Source: Ceratorhiza oryzae-sativae
Taxonomy: Eukaryota > Basidiomycota > Agaricomycetes > Cantharellales > Ceratobasidiaceae
DNA: 64,000 nucleotides
Assembly: GCA_030998015.1 (NCBI GenBank)
Contig: JARWMV010000234.1
Coordinates: forward strand, 1,426,001 to 1,490,000
Reading direction: 5' to 3'
Below, piece by piece: positions 12,295 to 24,379 of this stretch; position 1 is the first letter of the stretch; each line of letters opens with the position of its first letter. The notes under the pieces are model-generated. The model saw only the letters and a list, made by a program, of their open reading frames with translations. It had not been told where the DNA came from and searched no databases. A program made the translations under genes and the position numbers.

Positions 12295-14212
12295 ATGGAT
12301 GAGAATCCGGGCTGCGACGAAGGCCGCATCATCAGGCATATGAACACCTCTGGACTAATCATAAAAGATACAAATGGAAAGGGGAGAGGTGTATTTGGTG
12401 CGTCGAGTTCCCTTCTACCAAAATTTTATTTATTGACTGTTGGGCGAACCGGAAGCGTAGCTACATCGGCTATCCTGCCCAGAAAACTCATCGATATTAG
12501 TCCGGTTCTATTATTTACCTCCGAAGAATATGTTCACGCCAAATTGACGATTATTGACCACTACTCTTTCGTGTGGAACGATGCGGGGAAATCGCTTATG
12601 GCGCTACCATTGGGGTTAGGTGAGCCGTCAAAGTACACAGGGGCATATTAAATTCACAGAGGATGTCTCAAGGTGCGATATTCAATCACTCTCGCAATCC
12701 AAATGTCTCTTATCGCCTGGACAAGCGTTTGAATGTAATCGAGTATGTTACTACCCGGCAAATACTTCCTGGAGAGGAGCTGTGTATCTACTATGGCAGC
12801 GATGAAAAGCTCTGGTTCAAACTCGAAGACGACGAATCGAGTACCACTAGCCTTCAGACATTGCCCAAGCCGGGTACAGGGAATATCTGGGATGCTATCG
12901 CCCCTCTGGCCGCCGACGAGGCAGAGGCACAAGAGCCGCAAATAGTGGATACTGGAGCAAGCCTGTCTTCAAATCCCACAGCTGCCTTGTCGAGCGGAGA
13001 CTCGGTATTTCGGCGTATTAAAATCAAGAGTGCTGAAGAGATAGAGGAGGCGGACGATATGCCAGTCCCTACAAGTGAGCTTTGTTTTACTAGAAACAGG
13101 GGTTTGGCTGTTAATCATCCTAAAGTCGATGTGTGGGTGGTTGACGTGAATATACCTTCGGTTCTTGGGAACATCATGGAGTATGCTCACAGCTACTGCA
13201 TTAACGGAACTGGTGCAGCATACTCATAGTCGACACAGGATCATTCGGAAGTACGGGTTCGACTCTGATGAACTTAGACACTTAAAACGGGTCCGAACAT
13301 TGAACGGTGAGCTATACGATCGACTTGGGGCTCTCAGTAAACTGAGCCTACTATTTTACGTCCATACAGGCCAAAAATCGGTTGTCCTTGCGGTTTCAAC
13401 AGTACCTCTAGATCACTTGCCGACACTTCCGGAAGGCGTGGGCTTACCGTATATTGCCCAAGTCCCAAAGCGCATAGCTGTATCACAGTCCCAGCTGGGG
13501 AGAAAGGCATGACCTATATTAAATGTGGTATAGAAGATAAATAACCAGCGTGTCCTTTTGCTTCGCCAGAATGCTATCTGGCCAGTTGGACTGAACCCGC
13601 ATATTGCGCCCGAAGCGCACGTTTGGAGCGCTGAGGAAATCGATTGGATGAGACGAGGGATTGACAAAGCAGTAAAGGCTGCTATGGCAGCCAAGGCTGT
13701 GGGGGAGGTCTGTATCTTCCATAAAGCGTGTATTTCTTTGACGTTAGCTCAATTATGTACAACAGCTCCCGATTGGTGTGTTCGTCAGCCCGCCCTTCAG
13801 CCAGGCTGGCCCCACTGTGGTAACGCACGACGAAAGGACCAGTTCAGGCCACCCACTTCGGCACGCAGCCCAGATAGCTGTGCGCCGCATAGCCGAGATC
13901 AGATCTACCTCAGATACTAAATCGAATAATCCTACACTCGAACCTCGGAATGGCGTCGCGTATCTTCTTACCGGGCTTACGCTGTTTGCCACACATGAGC
14001 CTTGCATAATGTGCAGCATGTCGTTGCTGCATTCACGAGTAGCACGAGTGGTTTATATTCACCCCATGATCCACACCGGTGGGTGCAACGAGACAGAAGT
14101 GTGCCTGCCTGCTTTGGATGGCATTAACCACCGGTTCGAAATTATTCAGTGGCTCGGGCTCCAAGACTCCGATTTCAATCTCCTTAAACTCCCTAAAGAC
14201 TTAGATGTTTAG
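12295..14212 (+). CDS. TAD3: SET domain fused to tRNA adenosine deaminase subunit TAD3
   Basis: The N-terminal part is a compact SET domain of the fission-yeast Set7 type: GKGRGVFA (SET-N), HYSFVW, GAIFNHSRNPNV (pseudoknot NHS motif) and PGEELCIYYGSDEKLWF. The same exon then runs through an acidic linker to DDMPVPT. Via phase-correct introns it continues into IDVWVVDVN, LRHLKRVRTLNGQKSVVLAVS and the deaminase domain: HPLRHAAQ (zinc His, with the catalytic Glu replaced by Ala as expected for the non-catalytic subunit), EPCIMCSMSLLHSRV (PCxxC) and DGINHRFEI. TAD3 pairs with TAD2 to convert A34 to inosine in tRNAs such as tRNA-Arg(ACG). Set7 of S. pombe methylates histone H3K37; whether this SET domain methylates histones or another target is unknown. 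The stop is at 14210-14212. Internal initiation at the Met of DDMPVPT could also yield TAD3 alone. Confidence 0.85.
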
Positions 14213-15435
14213 GTGCGCAGCAATGTATTTAGATTGCAGCCCATGTAATACCCGGAATAGTGGTAACATGAGTTTCCCATTCGAGTAAATAGGAAAGTCA
14301 TCGGTAACTAATTTAAACTTGTCGTTTCGCGCGCTTGGATACTGCGCTCGGTCAACTTCGCCGGGGATGCAACGGTTCGTCTGATGAGGCTGAACCGCAG
14401 GAGCAGTGCTATTCTGAACTGGGATAGCCAACGCGGGCCGTGGTGTTTGCCTGATGGTGAGTACATTCAGCTCATTATCGGCTCCAGGCGAGTGACGGCG
14501 TTCAAGGACCAAGCTCTCATCAATAGAAGTTGAACCATGCACTTTGAAGTGTCTCACGTACATCTCCTGCTACTACCTCGATGAAGATTTTTTCAGTTTC
14601 AAGTGCTCCCTCCGCCCCTGGATCACTCGAACTTCGATCACACCGAGAAGCATGACCCGATGGGAGTTGCTGCAGCCTCGGCACATCTTATCGACCACCA
14701 ATGTCTCGCTCTGTTTGACTCGCGGCGAGAATTCAATAATATCAGTCCAACGAGAACAATTACCGTGAGGCTGCTCTTTATCTGGTCCATACTAGTTCTC
14801 ATGAACGTGAAGTCCATGCTTCTGATATGGCATGTACGGCTGGTGATATGTTGTGCCTCTTCTTCTACGATTTTGCTGCTGCGTTCGTATATGCGTTATA
14901 TATCGAAAATATGAGCATTACGATTCACGCCTAATTTAATGCGCGGGATTTCAGCCTCGTTGCATAGCATACAAACCTGGGTCAACATTTAGCTTTTGTT
15001 ATATTAAGGCGCTACTAAATACATCTCATGGCTGTGCCGCCCGTGTGTCGCGACCATCTTTACATATGTGGGTAGGCCTTGGGCACCTTGATTGCGACGC
15101 TGCTTGAGAGTCAGTCACGAGAAGTAGAGAACGAAGGCAAGAATTGTATTGTCAACGTCGGGCCAGCTAAATCCTTTGCGCTCAAAGAATTGGATTGATT
15201 TCAAACCGAAACCGAAACGATATATTCTTTCTCGGGTTCAACGCGTTAATCCGAGTACGCGTGTGAGGTTTTTGCCACCTTTATAAACGTAGCCATACTT
15301 AGAATCACCCGCCACAACTAACCTGGGTGCAGGTATTTAGCGAATAGCACGTTCGAGGTATGTACACCGACAAGATATCCATGTCACTCCTGAGTCGTTT
15401 CCAGGTCTTGGTCAACACTATGGCTGTCATATGGC
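14213..15435. other. Gene-poor region left of the transposon
   Basis: Short frames on both strands (for example minus 14201-14563, and plus frames at 14603-14760 continuing in another frame to about 14930) show some protein-like composition, but no recognisable domain and no consistent splice model. They could be remains of a gene. The rest is AT-rich and featureless up to the transposon target site. Confidence 0.35.
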
Positions 15436-15438
15436 TGT
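15436..15438. repeat. Target site duplication TGT, left
   Basis: The three bases TGT lie immediately outside the left inverted repeat and recur immediately outside the right one (24403-24405). A 3-bp duplication is the hallmark of CACTA elements. Confidence 0.85.
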
Positions 15439-15461
15439 CACTGTAGGAAGTGTCGGGACGT
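15439..15461 (+). repeat. Left terminal inverted repeat of CACTA element
   Basis: 23 bp beginning CACTGTAGGAAGTGTCGGGA and ending CGT. It is the exact reverse complement of 24380-24402. The next base differs (C against A), so the repeat ends here. Confidence 0.95.
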
Positions 15462-15715
15462 CATCAAAGTTCTTGGGTCTTCTAAGTCCTTGTTTGACGT
15501 CCCCCAGGGACGTTAAGGGTGTCCCACTGAAAAATAAGTCCATTTGCGTCCCGTTTCAAGGGCTGGGCCACGGATTTGGGCACGCAATTTGGACTTTAGA
15601 GGACGGCCCTGGACTGTATCACGTCCTTCGGCTCCGGGCGGCCTAGACTCAAGTTAGTCCCTGGAACTCAAGCGAAGTCCCAGGCACCCGGACTTGCATC
15701 GACGTCCCATGGAGA
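15462..15715. repeat. Left subterminal repeat region (GACGTCC motifs)
   Basis: Short degenerate copies of GACGTCC/GGACGTC and close variants recur every 20-50 bases in both orientations, for example near 15500, 15510, 15548, 15630 and 15701. In plant CACTA elements such subterminal repeats are bound by the element-encoded protein. The equivalent role here is inference. Confidence 0.7.
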
Positions 15716-16001
15716 ATAGATAACTATAATTGTGGGTCGGGCAGAAATTATAAGTACATCGAAACACGAACTGGAAGGTTCAAAGAGGTGTAACAAGAGC
15801 ACGGAGGGTGGGCGGCGAAAGAACCAGAAACAAAGAATAACGGGAGTGAAAATTAGGGAACGACGAACGGAGACAGGAGAATATGACGAACTAGAGGCGG
15901 CACACGGGATATAGCAATACGAAGCGGAAAATAAACGGCGAGGAGCTGCAAATGAAGAATGGATGGTAAAGTGGGAAGAATAATTGGTAGACGTCGGCAT
16001 T

Positions 16002-19000
16002 TCAGTTCAGCTCGGGGTTCAAGTCGGGATCAGGGATTCCGTCCTCGTTGTTGAACTGTGTGCGCGCACCTCGGCTCCGGTCAATAATTGCCCAGGTGTT
16101 TCGGCCATCGACCTTTACCCTTCCGACGGCGGCGTGTACCGTGCCAAGCGAGATGATGTGGGCGGTCTCGAGCCGATCATACGTGACGAGGGGATTCTCC
16201 GGGAGGGTGGCGTCAAGGCCGCGCGTGTTACATTCTTGAACAAGCGCGAGTAGGTATGGTTTCCGAGACTCAACACTGGGGCATACGTAGTACATAATTA
16301 AGCTAATTGGAATGAAATGTACTTACGGTCGGTTCTGTAAGTACTCCACATAGAATATATCTTGAACGCGGCCGTAGTGTATCACGCGATGCGCTTGGTC
16401 CTCAACAAATCTGTGTCGATAGTTTTCGTCCGGCAATAGTTCGTACTAGTGGGATATCTTGTCAGTATCGCTAGGTACAGTGAAGATAAAGCTCTGCAGA
16501 ACACGTACCCGTATAAACGAATTGTCGCGCGCGATCGCGCTGTTCTGAATCAGACGGGCTGCGCGAACTCGGTCGCCCATACTTGCCATGCGAAATCGAC
16601 CGTACCGGACGAGCGTAGCCCAGTCAATCTTATCGTGAAGCTCCTGGTACGTCACTCTACGACCCTTCTCCTCAGCGAGCCCAAAATACCTGGTGAACCT
16701 TCGCTTGAGTTGTGGGCTGGCTTGATACTGGCGATTCACCGGTTGGCCGAGTACGTAGTCCGGATCTGTAAGTACAAAACCGTATACGTTTAAGAGAATG
16801 TGCCTAAATCTGTGCGCAAGATTTACTCACAATCATCGTATATCTTCTCTTTCGAGGATATCATTTCTCCTGCGTATTCAAACAAACGAGTATCTGGCCG
16901 TATAAGCGAAGGAAAGTTGTACGCATGTGCTACAATCTGCAGCTGGGCGCGCCGTCGTATGTAGTTATTGAGATAGTCGTAGGGCCGCACTCGATTCGAG
17001 AGAGCGGGCTTGAGCAGATAGCCACAAAAGCGCTCTATTACGAATGACCAGGTACACCAAAGTGGGCCGGTCCGCCTGATATAATATCCTATGTGTAGAA
17101 GCGCATGGATCGTGAGAGTACAAGCTGGGAGCCTGTCGTGATCGTACTGGTAATAGAGCCTATTCGAAGCATTGAGTTAGGGGGGCAAAAAGAGGCAAAC
17201 TGCTTACCGTTCGTAGTCTTGAATCCATTCCCGTATTTTTCTCTCGAGTTCGTCGACTTGCGCATGTGTGATCTCGAACTCGAGGCACGAGATTACGATC
17301 TCACGCATAACCAAGAAATGTCTTAAGTAAATCGTGTCAGCAGGCTACTGAAATGAGAACAAAAAAAACCTACTCGTAATACTCGTTTGGTAGTATGTCG
17401 TTGAGCAAAATTGGCGCAAGGTACACAAACCAGAACGAGTACGCCTCAGCCTTATATATGCCCATATCCTTGTTGATGTCGGGTATTGTGCCAACAAACT
17501 GGCTTGGTATAGTCTTTGTCGCCGCAGCCGTTCGCTCCCCAATCAGCTTCCACGCGGCTTCGTCCAGAATATAGGGCTCATCGCCCTGTGCGATCCACTT
17601 AAATGTCCCGCGCCAGTGATTAACCATATTCGGTACGAGGTTTTCGAATATGAGATGCATCATCTCGTATGGTGCGCAGCTAGAAAGATCAAGCGAGGGA
17701 AGGTTTGCAAGCACAGGCTTACCATGGAGGCCGCATTCCTGCGAGAGGCGCGTCCGTTCTGCACCGTTTTCAATCCTAGAAAGCTGATTATAGTAATAAA
17801 TAAAGCTATCGTGTGTACGAAGAATCAGTTCTTCTGGAGACGCCAAGCGGAAGTCGGCCGCCTCGACATCCCCAGGTGGTGTCAGAGGGACGTAATATGT
17901 AGTCCCATGACCATGGTATATGGTACCCGGAACTAAACACGTCCGACACGGCGTGATTGCGTTGTGACCCCTAAGCTTGAGCAACTTTGAGATTGCAGGA
18001 ATATCGCCAAATAGAATGATAAGAAATGCGTGTAACGTGAATCTGATCTTAGCACCATCAAAATCCTCTCCCTCAGATGCCACCCTGTGTGTCTCGATGC
18101 CATCGGCGAGCTCTAGGAGCTCCTCAACAAGAGGAACGAGAAAGGAATTGATATCCTTACAGTCCTTTGGGCCGGGTATAACACCAACGCAGATGACGTT
18201 TTCGAGACGAGTTCGAATGGAGGGATGGAGGTTCAAGTTCACTAGGTTGATCGGCCAGGCACTTGAGTTGCCCTTGCGTCGTCGTCGCTTGTACATAGAG
18301 AATCCATCGGTGCCAAGCGCAAGTGCAATGTCAGTGCGACGACTAAAATATCGGTAGTCGTTATCGGGCTTCACCTGAGTTTGTCGGAGCGTCTGGTAAA
18401 TCTCGCCGTCAAAGACGTCGGAGATTATTCCAGGGTTGGCGGCTCGATAGGTCTCGTGATCGGCACGGTGCCTCATGTCCGCAATGGAACGCGTGTCCTG
18501 GAAGAGGCTGACAAGCTGGGGGATGAGGGGAGTATACATGAAGGTGCGACGAGGCTTTCCGTTACTGTACCGAGGGGATTCGCAGTAGGGGCATGCGTCG
18601 TAGTCCTCGTACTTGCCGAGGTAGCATATGCAAGACTCGATACAGCAGTCGTATAGGCGGGACTCAAGCCCAGAGAGAACCTTGAGACGCCGCCAGGCAA
18701 CAAAATCGCTAGATAACCCAAGCTCCTCACAAGCATGTAGACGTAAATCCTCGTATGTTGCTCGCGAGAAGTGGGAACGCAGGCGAGCAGCAAGAAACTT
18801 GAGGGTTTTGCGATCTGTCTCGGTCAAATCACCGTTGACTAGTTGAATTATGTTAGCTATACGTATGAAGGCTCTATTGACAAGAATTACAGACGTACAT
18901 ATATCTCTCCACTCCTCAACGGCAATATCGCCAAGATTGTTCTGCAGGTATGCCCATAATTCCCCGTCGTCCATCTCGGGTTCGTTGTCGGCGTTGAGAC

Positions 19001-19271
19001 CTAGTTGCTCGTGGTGCTCGATGAACTCGGGATCTTGCTCGACGCTACCTACCGAAGCGTTGTCGGCGTCAATAACATGTAACTCAACGTCCTCTAGCTC
19101 GTCGTCGCTGTCCCAGTCCTCAATGACTACCTGGCGGCGCCGGTAGGGAGCTGGAGCGGGATTAGGTATATCTAAATGAGGGGTGAGCTGCCTGACATTA
19201 GAGCAAAATTAAGTTGATTAAACTCACCTGGAGGAGGGACCACATTCTCCTCGCCTACGTCTTCGCCCACG

Positions 19272-19303
<32 letters not shown>

Positions 19304-19681
19304 TACATCGTCCAAATCCATATGATCATCTAGGGGCCAATATAAGAATAGGTTAGCAAATTATTACAGATAATGTGAGCGCTCACCATTAAACTCTTCT
19401 TCCATTGCGACCGGAGCTCCCAAATGAATGCCGCGAAGAGGACCTGGGTTGGCAGGAGGCATCTCAACGTTGGGCGCTCGATTGTTATTATCGAGGGCGA
19501 TGTTGTCCCTGCCGACGTCGTCATTTTCTGGGGGTGGTCCGAGAGCCAAGTTGTTATGGGGAGGGACGTAGTTGGCAAAGTTAGCGACTTCAGCAGCAAT
19601 CCGCCGTTGATTTTCAGCCATGTGTAGGCGAACCTCGCGGTCAGTCGCAAAGATTCCCATGCAGCATGGGCAGATGGGCAT
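16002..19681 (-). CDS. Tnp2-family CACTA transposase
   Basis: Multi-exon gene starting at 19681 and ending at 16002. Exon 1 begins MPICPCCMGIFATDREVRLH, a C2H2-type zinc finger. It is followed by an acidic linker encoded in part by a GAGGGC-type repeat (EGEGEGEG) and a D/E-rich stretch. A long exon near 17370-18974 carries the Tnp2 core: NLNLHPSIRTRLENVICVGV, IPGPKDCKDINSFLVPLVEE, LRGHNAITPCRTC and CAPYEMMHLIFENLVPNM. Downstream exons continue with FLVMREIVISC, ACTLTIHALLHIGYYIR and GPLWCTWSFVIERFCGYL, all matching the family, and a C-terminal exon 16002-16295. Introns use GT-AG and no internal stop was seen in the exons read. The protein would cut and join transposon ends in the nucleus. Some intron borders, including one near 18840-18900, are approximate. 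Confidence 0.88.
19256..19315 (-). repeat. Coding microsatellite-like repeat in transposase linker
   Basis: Six-base units of the type CCCTCG (plus strand) repeat about four times and are flanked by two longer GTCTTCGCCCAC-type units. On the minus strand they encode alternating Glu-Gly in the acidic linker of the transposase. The run is prone to length change. Confidence 0.7.
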
Positions 19682-21414
19682 GTTGTAGGGGGTGTGAGCT
19701 CTGCAACAAAATTAGCGAGTGCATCTTAAGGGGATGTGGTCTAAGGTAAGCACAAGTCGCTCTGGACTGAGAGCGTGACTTGGGCGCTTGACCAAACGAT
19801 TGAGCAGGGTCTAAGTCCAGCCCAACGATCAACACCACAATCTCGACCACAACCACGACCCTCCCTGCAAGCCGCCCAAAAACAACCGTGCTGGCCAATC
19901 GCTGTTCTCTGACGGCCCCTACTATACACAAACGCGTAAGTACCTCCCCCAAAACCTGGCTATCCGTGCTGATCAAATGCGTAAACTCCTACTATCGATG
20001 GCGGCGCTGAGAGAGTATTGATCTGAGTACATATTTTGTACGTATTCCTACCACGCCTATCATTTTATCATGCATCGTATCCCCCTAGAACAGCCCCCTA
20101 AATTTTACTCGCCCTAACCAGGACACACCACGGTTTTTAGACTGTCATTCGAATGCCTTTGAAATGGCCGCAACCAACAGCATTGGAGCCGCACCAGCTT
20201 CCATGACATCTCGGTAAGCCTCGTGGGACCATGTTGCATCATGAGCACCGATTGCTAATATACCTCCCCTGTACCCAACTTGTTTGAGATGAATGGCCTC
20301 AACCTCGTGTTTTAGAGTAGAAAGGTACCTCGTGGCTTCAGCCGTCACCCACCGACTCCCCACTTACGCTCTCCCATCATCTCACAATTCTTCTGTGAGT
20401 GATTCACCTACCGTATCATTAGGTTTAACTCATCTGGCTTTGGCTTAGATAACTCACACTTCAACGGTGCTCTTTTTATCTCACCTCCTGTGCCGAGTCT
20501 CTATTACGAATCATGCTCAATGAGAGCTGGGTGAGTGCACTCACATTACTTAACACATGTATTGTACTAATACTGGTTTCGGTGTACAAATAGCTCTATT
20601 CTGTCTGTTGCACTGACTCTTGGTACCTCATACTACCTCGAGATATCGGCAACCCAACAGGTATTGGAAAGTGTGGAAACCGGGTAAGTAAATATACTAT
20701 TCATACAACATATGTTTAACCTTTCACTCACCAGGTGAACATCATCGGCTTCAGTCTGGCTAAGAAGTACCATGACCCAAAAACCCACCTCCCAGAAAGG
20801 ATGCTGTCGTAGTGAGTCTATTTTTGTGCTGATAGTTCTGTTTCAACTAATAGATTTATACATTTAGGACAAGCAAGTAGCATATATAGACAGTGATACA
20901 GGTTGTCAAGCGACTCGACATCATGTTGTCCACCTCTGCTGTTGGTACATAGCCACTCCCTATCATTACAAGTTTGTACTACATCCGTTTTTGCCTTACA
21001 TGTTGATTGAGTCTGCTGTTCTTCCCTACATCTCCTTTGAAGTATGACCACTTTGTTGTTTCAGTACTGCATGTATCTTAACAACTCACCATCCTGCAAT
21101 TGACACTCATTTACTAATTGATTCTAAACGTATGAGTTCAGCCAGCCTAAGACAACCTATTAGCTGTGTTGAAAACAAAACTCAACAATGTGCAAATCAG
21201 GCTAGGCTGCGAATGGTGGCCAGCCTAAGATTGTCTGCCCCTAGTACAACAAATAAAGCTACAAACAAGATGGCATTTGGCCCTTGTTGAAGCGCCCAGG
21301 ACCCTGTGATTGGGACTGGTTTCAAGTCCTTTTCCGCACCTTCATTCTTGTTTTCTCTTGTTCAACACCTCCGTCTCCCTCCCACTGCCGAAATCTGTTC
21401 TTGTTACTCCAACT
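19682..21414. other. Central spacer of the CACTA element between divergent genes
   Basis: This lies between the transposase and the accessory gene, which point away from each other, so it must hold both promoters. It contains short frames on both strands (such as minus 20145-20363) and one small spliced candidate at 20513-20812, reported separately. No repeats or known domains were recognised. Confidence 0.5.
20513..20812 (+). CDS. Possible small spliced gene inside the CACTA element
   Basis: Three segments (20513-20530, 20594-20683, 20735-20812) separated by GT-AG introns of 63 and 51 nt join entirely in phase 0 to a 61-aa product ending LPERMLS. The clean donor GTGAGT/GTAAGT sites and acceptors are the only support. 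There is no recognisable domain, and another reading of the same region is possible. It may be chance or an untranslated leader structure of the accessory gene. Confidence 0.25.
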
Positions 21415-23794
21415 ATGCTTGCTGCCAATAATAAGCTCGAAATTGAAGCCCTCAAAGCTGCAATTGCACAGCAGAGTAAGCTTCGCATCCTTGTTTTGAC
21501 CTATTTGGTAGCCAATACTTACCGTTCTGACTCTCTAGCTGGCTATAATCTGCACAAGGTTGATGGACAATGGGTTGTCACTCGCATTCCTGGTGCAGTC
21601 CACGGTCTTGGGCCCAAGCGTTCTATTACGGTCAAGGTTGGTGTAAAGCCAAAAGGCTCACCTGGAAGGGGCAAAGGAGATGGAGGATACAACCTCCAGA
21701 AAGCGCTAGGGATGAACAATATTGATTACGATCTAGTCTACGTATGTGTCATATCCATTTGCTTGTTAATCTTAAGCTAATCAACCCGTTCGTAGGAAAA
21801 CTGCAAGACTATTCTGCAGAATACACATGGAATTGACACAAACTTACCGATTACGAAACAAGATTCAACGGCATTGAAAACTGCAGTAGATACGGTACGT
21901 CACTACATCGCGCACTAGTATACATTGGCTGATTTCAATTCTAGATATATCATATCCACACAGAATTTGGGCCGTTCCGGGAGCTGCGAGATTGGGGCCC
22001 ACTAGCATTCTGCAATGTCATCCTTCGACGAAAGCGCGATGGGTACCAGAAGAAGTACGGCGAGCGTAAACAGAGGAAGAGTAAAAAGGCACCCACGGTA
22101 AATACGGCCACGGACCCTCAACCTGAGGGCCAACCAGCTCCTGCTGCCAACCCAGTTCCCGCTGCTGCCGCCAATCAAGCGCCTGCTGCTGGCCCAGTTG
22201 CTGCTGCCGATCCAGCCCCCTCCGCCAATCCAGCTCCTGCCACCGATCTAGCCCCTGCCGGCAAACGTGCTCCTGCCGACGAACCCGCTAATGTAATCCA
22301 GGATCAGGTGGCGGCGACGTGCAACGAAGATGACGCTGGGGAATACTTTGACCTTAGACTACCTGGCAACGATGATGACAATGACGACGCAGCCGGCGCT
22401 AGGGACATGACAATGCACGATTCTTCTAGGATTCATGTGCGACCTGATCGGGTGATTGACATGTCAATTGAGCAAGGCACTGGTAAGACAACGTTAACAG
22501 TCTTATATTCTATATACTAACACTGTTGTTTAGACAGCAACACCGACAAGGACGAAGATGGAGGCATGTTCGACATATCTCAAACGACTGGCATCCTGAA
22601 TCTATCACGGTGTCAGGATACCCCCACTTCTACTACTCGCTCCTCTAATCCTTCTTCGACTGGCGAATCAGACCTAGCTCGTATCCCTAGCTCTACATCT
22701 GAGGACGTACCAATCTCACCCCTGGGGACTGGCCTTGCTCCCAAACACTCCGCTCTGACAAACAAGAGCTGTACTATCCATTCGGTACGAAGCTCGTCCC
22801 CTCTTTCGTCGCCCTCGTCATCACCACCTCCGTCACCACCGCCGTCGCGATCGTCATCTCCACCTCCGAGTGCACCAACTGGCGTCGCCACACATACACG
22901 CACCACGCGTTCAAAAGCCACCACGGATACTTCCATTTTACCTCCTGCACCCACTATCCCTACTCCTGAGCCCGCTTCTCAGGACAATACTCCAGTCACT
23001 CGGGCAACAAATATTGTACCGTTCTCGTCTACCGTATCCGACAGCACCACTGTGTGGCGCGGCATACCTATCTCGGCCACCGTCATGAAGCAACTTGGCT
23101 TGATGGCCATGCGCCAGGCTGAAGGCCAAGTCGTTAGGACGCCGCCCATGTACCAAGACCTGGTTGATATGCTCGCCGTTGACCCTAGCTACGACCCATC
23201 TTCTGACCCGTGTCCCCCTCCTGTGTCCAGTACACCTGCCGCTCGTGGCGGTCGCGGCGGCCGTGTTAAGGGCAAATCTGCTGGTTCCATCGACAACTCG
23301 ACCCTCCACCCTACTCTGCATTCGACGGCTGTGAAGCCCAAGCTAAAGGCTACACCAGAGCTCGAGCCCGAACCTGAACCTGAGTCCGAAGCTGAGGCTG
23401 AACCTGAAGCAGAGGTCGGTCTCGGTGACGATGAAGATATCGATTTAATCGAGGTGAGTGCTAACTTGTTAACCGCAACAAACCAGCGGACTGACTCGAA
23501 ACGGCAGCCCCGGGAGAATAGGGCGCTCAAGACGCGCAAAGTACCTGGAACGAGCAAGTCCGCCGCAACCAAGGGGAAGTCCGCTGCGAAAACAAGCAAT
23601 ACCGGCAAAGGGAAAGGGGGGAAGGATGTTGCAGAAGGGGAGCGCGCGCCTGCAAAGGTAGAGCAGAGTAGGGTAGCTGCTGAGGTATGCGTCTAAGTCT
23701 TGAGGCGCATCGTGTCTGACAGAATATGCACACGTAGGACGAGCCTGTCCAAGAGGCTGCTACTGTTCGTCGTTCTGGTCGCAAGAAGGCCTAG
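21415..23794 (+). CDS. CACTA accessory protein, 702 aa, function unknown
   Basis: Six exons (21415-21475, 21539-21741, 21796-21894, 21945-22482, 22534-23684, 23738-23794) join to exactly 703 codons including stop, all with GT-AG introns of 49-63 nt. The N-terminal 200 residues look folded (GYNLHKVDGQWVVTRIPGAV, GYNLQKALGMN, FGPFRELRDWGPLAFCNVIL), followed by a basic stretch. A Pro-Ala repeat region (about 22090-22290), acidic and Ser/Pro-rich disordered parts, an EPEPEPESEAEAE run (about 23358-23416) and a basic tail ending RRSGRKKA follow. By position it corresponds to the second protein of CACTA elements (TnpA-like, end-binding), but no homology to plant TnpA is visible, so the role is inference. 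Confidence 0.8.
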
Positions 23795-24034
23795 TTGGCC
23801 AGAAGACCAGGGTATGTGTGAGATTAGCTCGACCTATACGCACAATAGCATCCGTTTTCTCATTTTCATCTCTCAAGTCCTTTTCTAACGTCCTTTTCTC
23901 ATTTCTTACGATGCTGATGTTGCTACGCGTTGACGCCTTCGATGTTGCTACCTCTCGCAAATATATTACTTTTTATCGCATATATCCTAACCTATAATAA
24001 GAATGATATGGAATGGTAAGAGTCCGGTGACAAG

Positions 24035-24379
24035 ACCTCGAAAAGGTCCCCGCTCTGGACTACCGGAAGTCCATAGTAACGGACTTGAAGACGTCCGCAG
24101 TAGTGGACTTGGGGACGTCCATAGGACTCGATCTGACGTCCATGCTTGGAGGTGAAACACGTCCCTTGGACGTGTTACGCGTCTTCTAGTGGACGTCTTT
24201 TTCACTTTTGGACTTCATATGTGCTTATGTAATTAGTCTTGAAGCCGGTTGTGGTTTTTGGATCCGGACGTGTATCAGGTTCAATTCGGCTCCGAATCGG
24301 ACGTTTTTGACGTCCCGAAGGGCCGTTTATATTGTCCGTGACAGGCTCTAAATGAAGTCCCGAGCGGGGGCCTTAGGTT
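24035..24379. repeat. Right subterminal repeat region (GACGTCC motifs)
   Basis: At least eight degenerate copies of the motif pair GGACTTG...GACGTCC or variants occur between 24040 and 24379, some spaced about 30 bases apart (24082-24140). The left end carries the same core. Together with the TIRs they define the element ends. Confidence 0.75.

Noticed and set aside
14201..14563. 120-codon minus-strand frame downstream of TAD3
   Set aside because: Composition is acceptable but there is no upstream exon, no known domain, and it overlaps the TAD3 3' end; kept only as a note in the gap entry.
18840..18905. Treating the whole 17370-18974 frame as one uninterrupted exon
   Set aside because: A GTACGT..ACTAG intron inside it gives a better continuation and also keeps phase; the choice does not affect the Tnp2 call.
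23453..23485. GTGAGT..CAG inside the CACTA accessory gene
   Set aside because: 33 nt is too short, and the frame is open through it.
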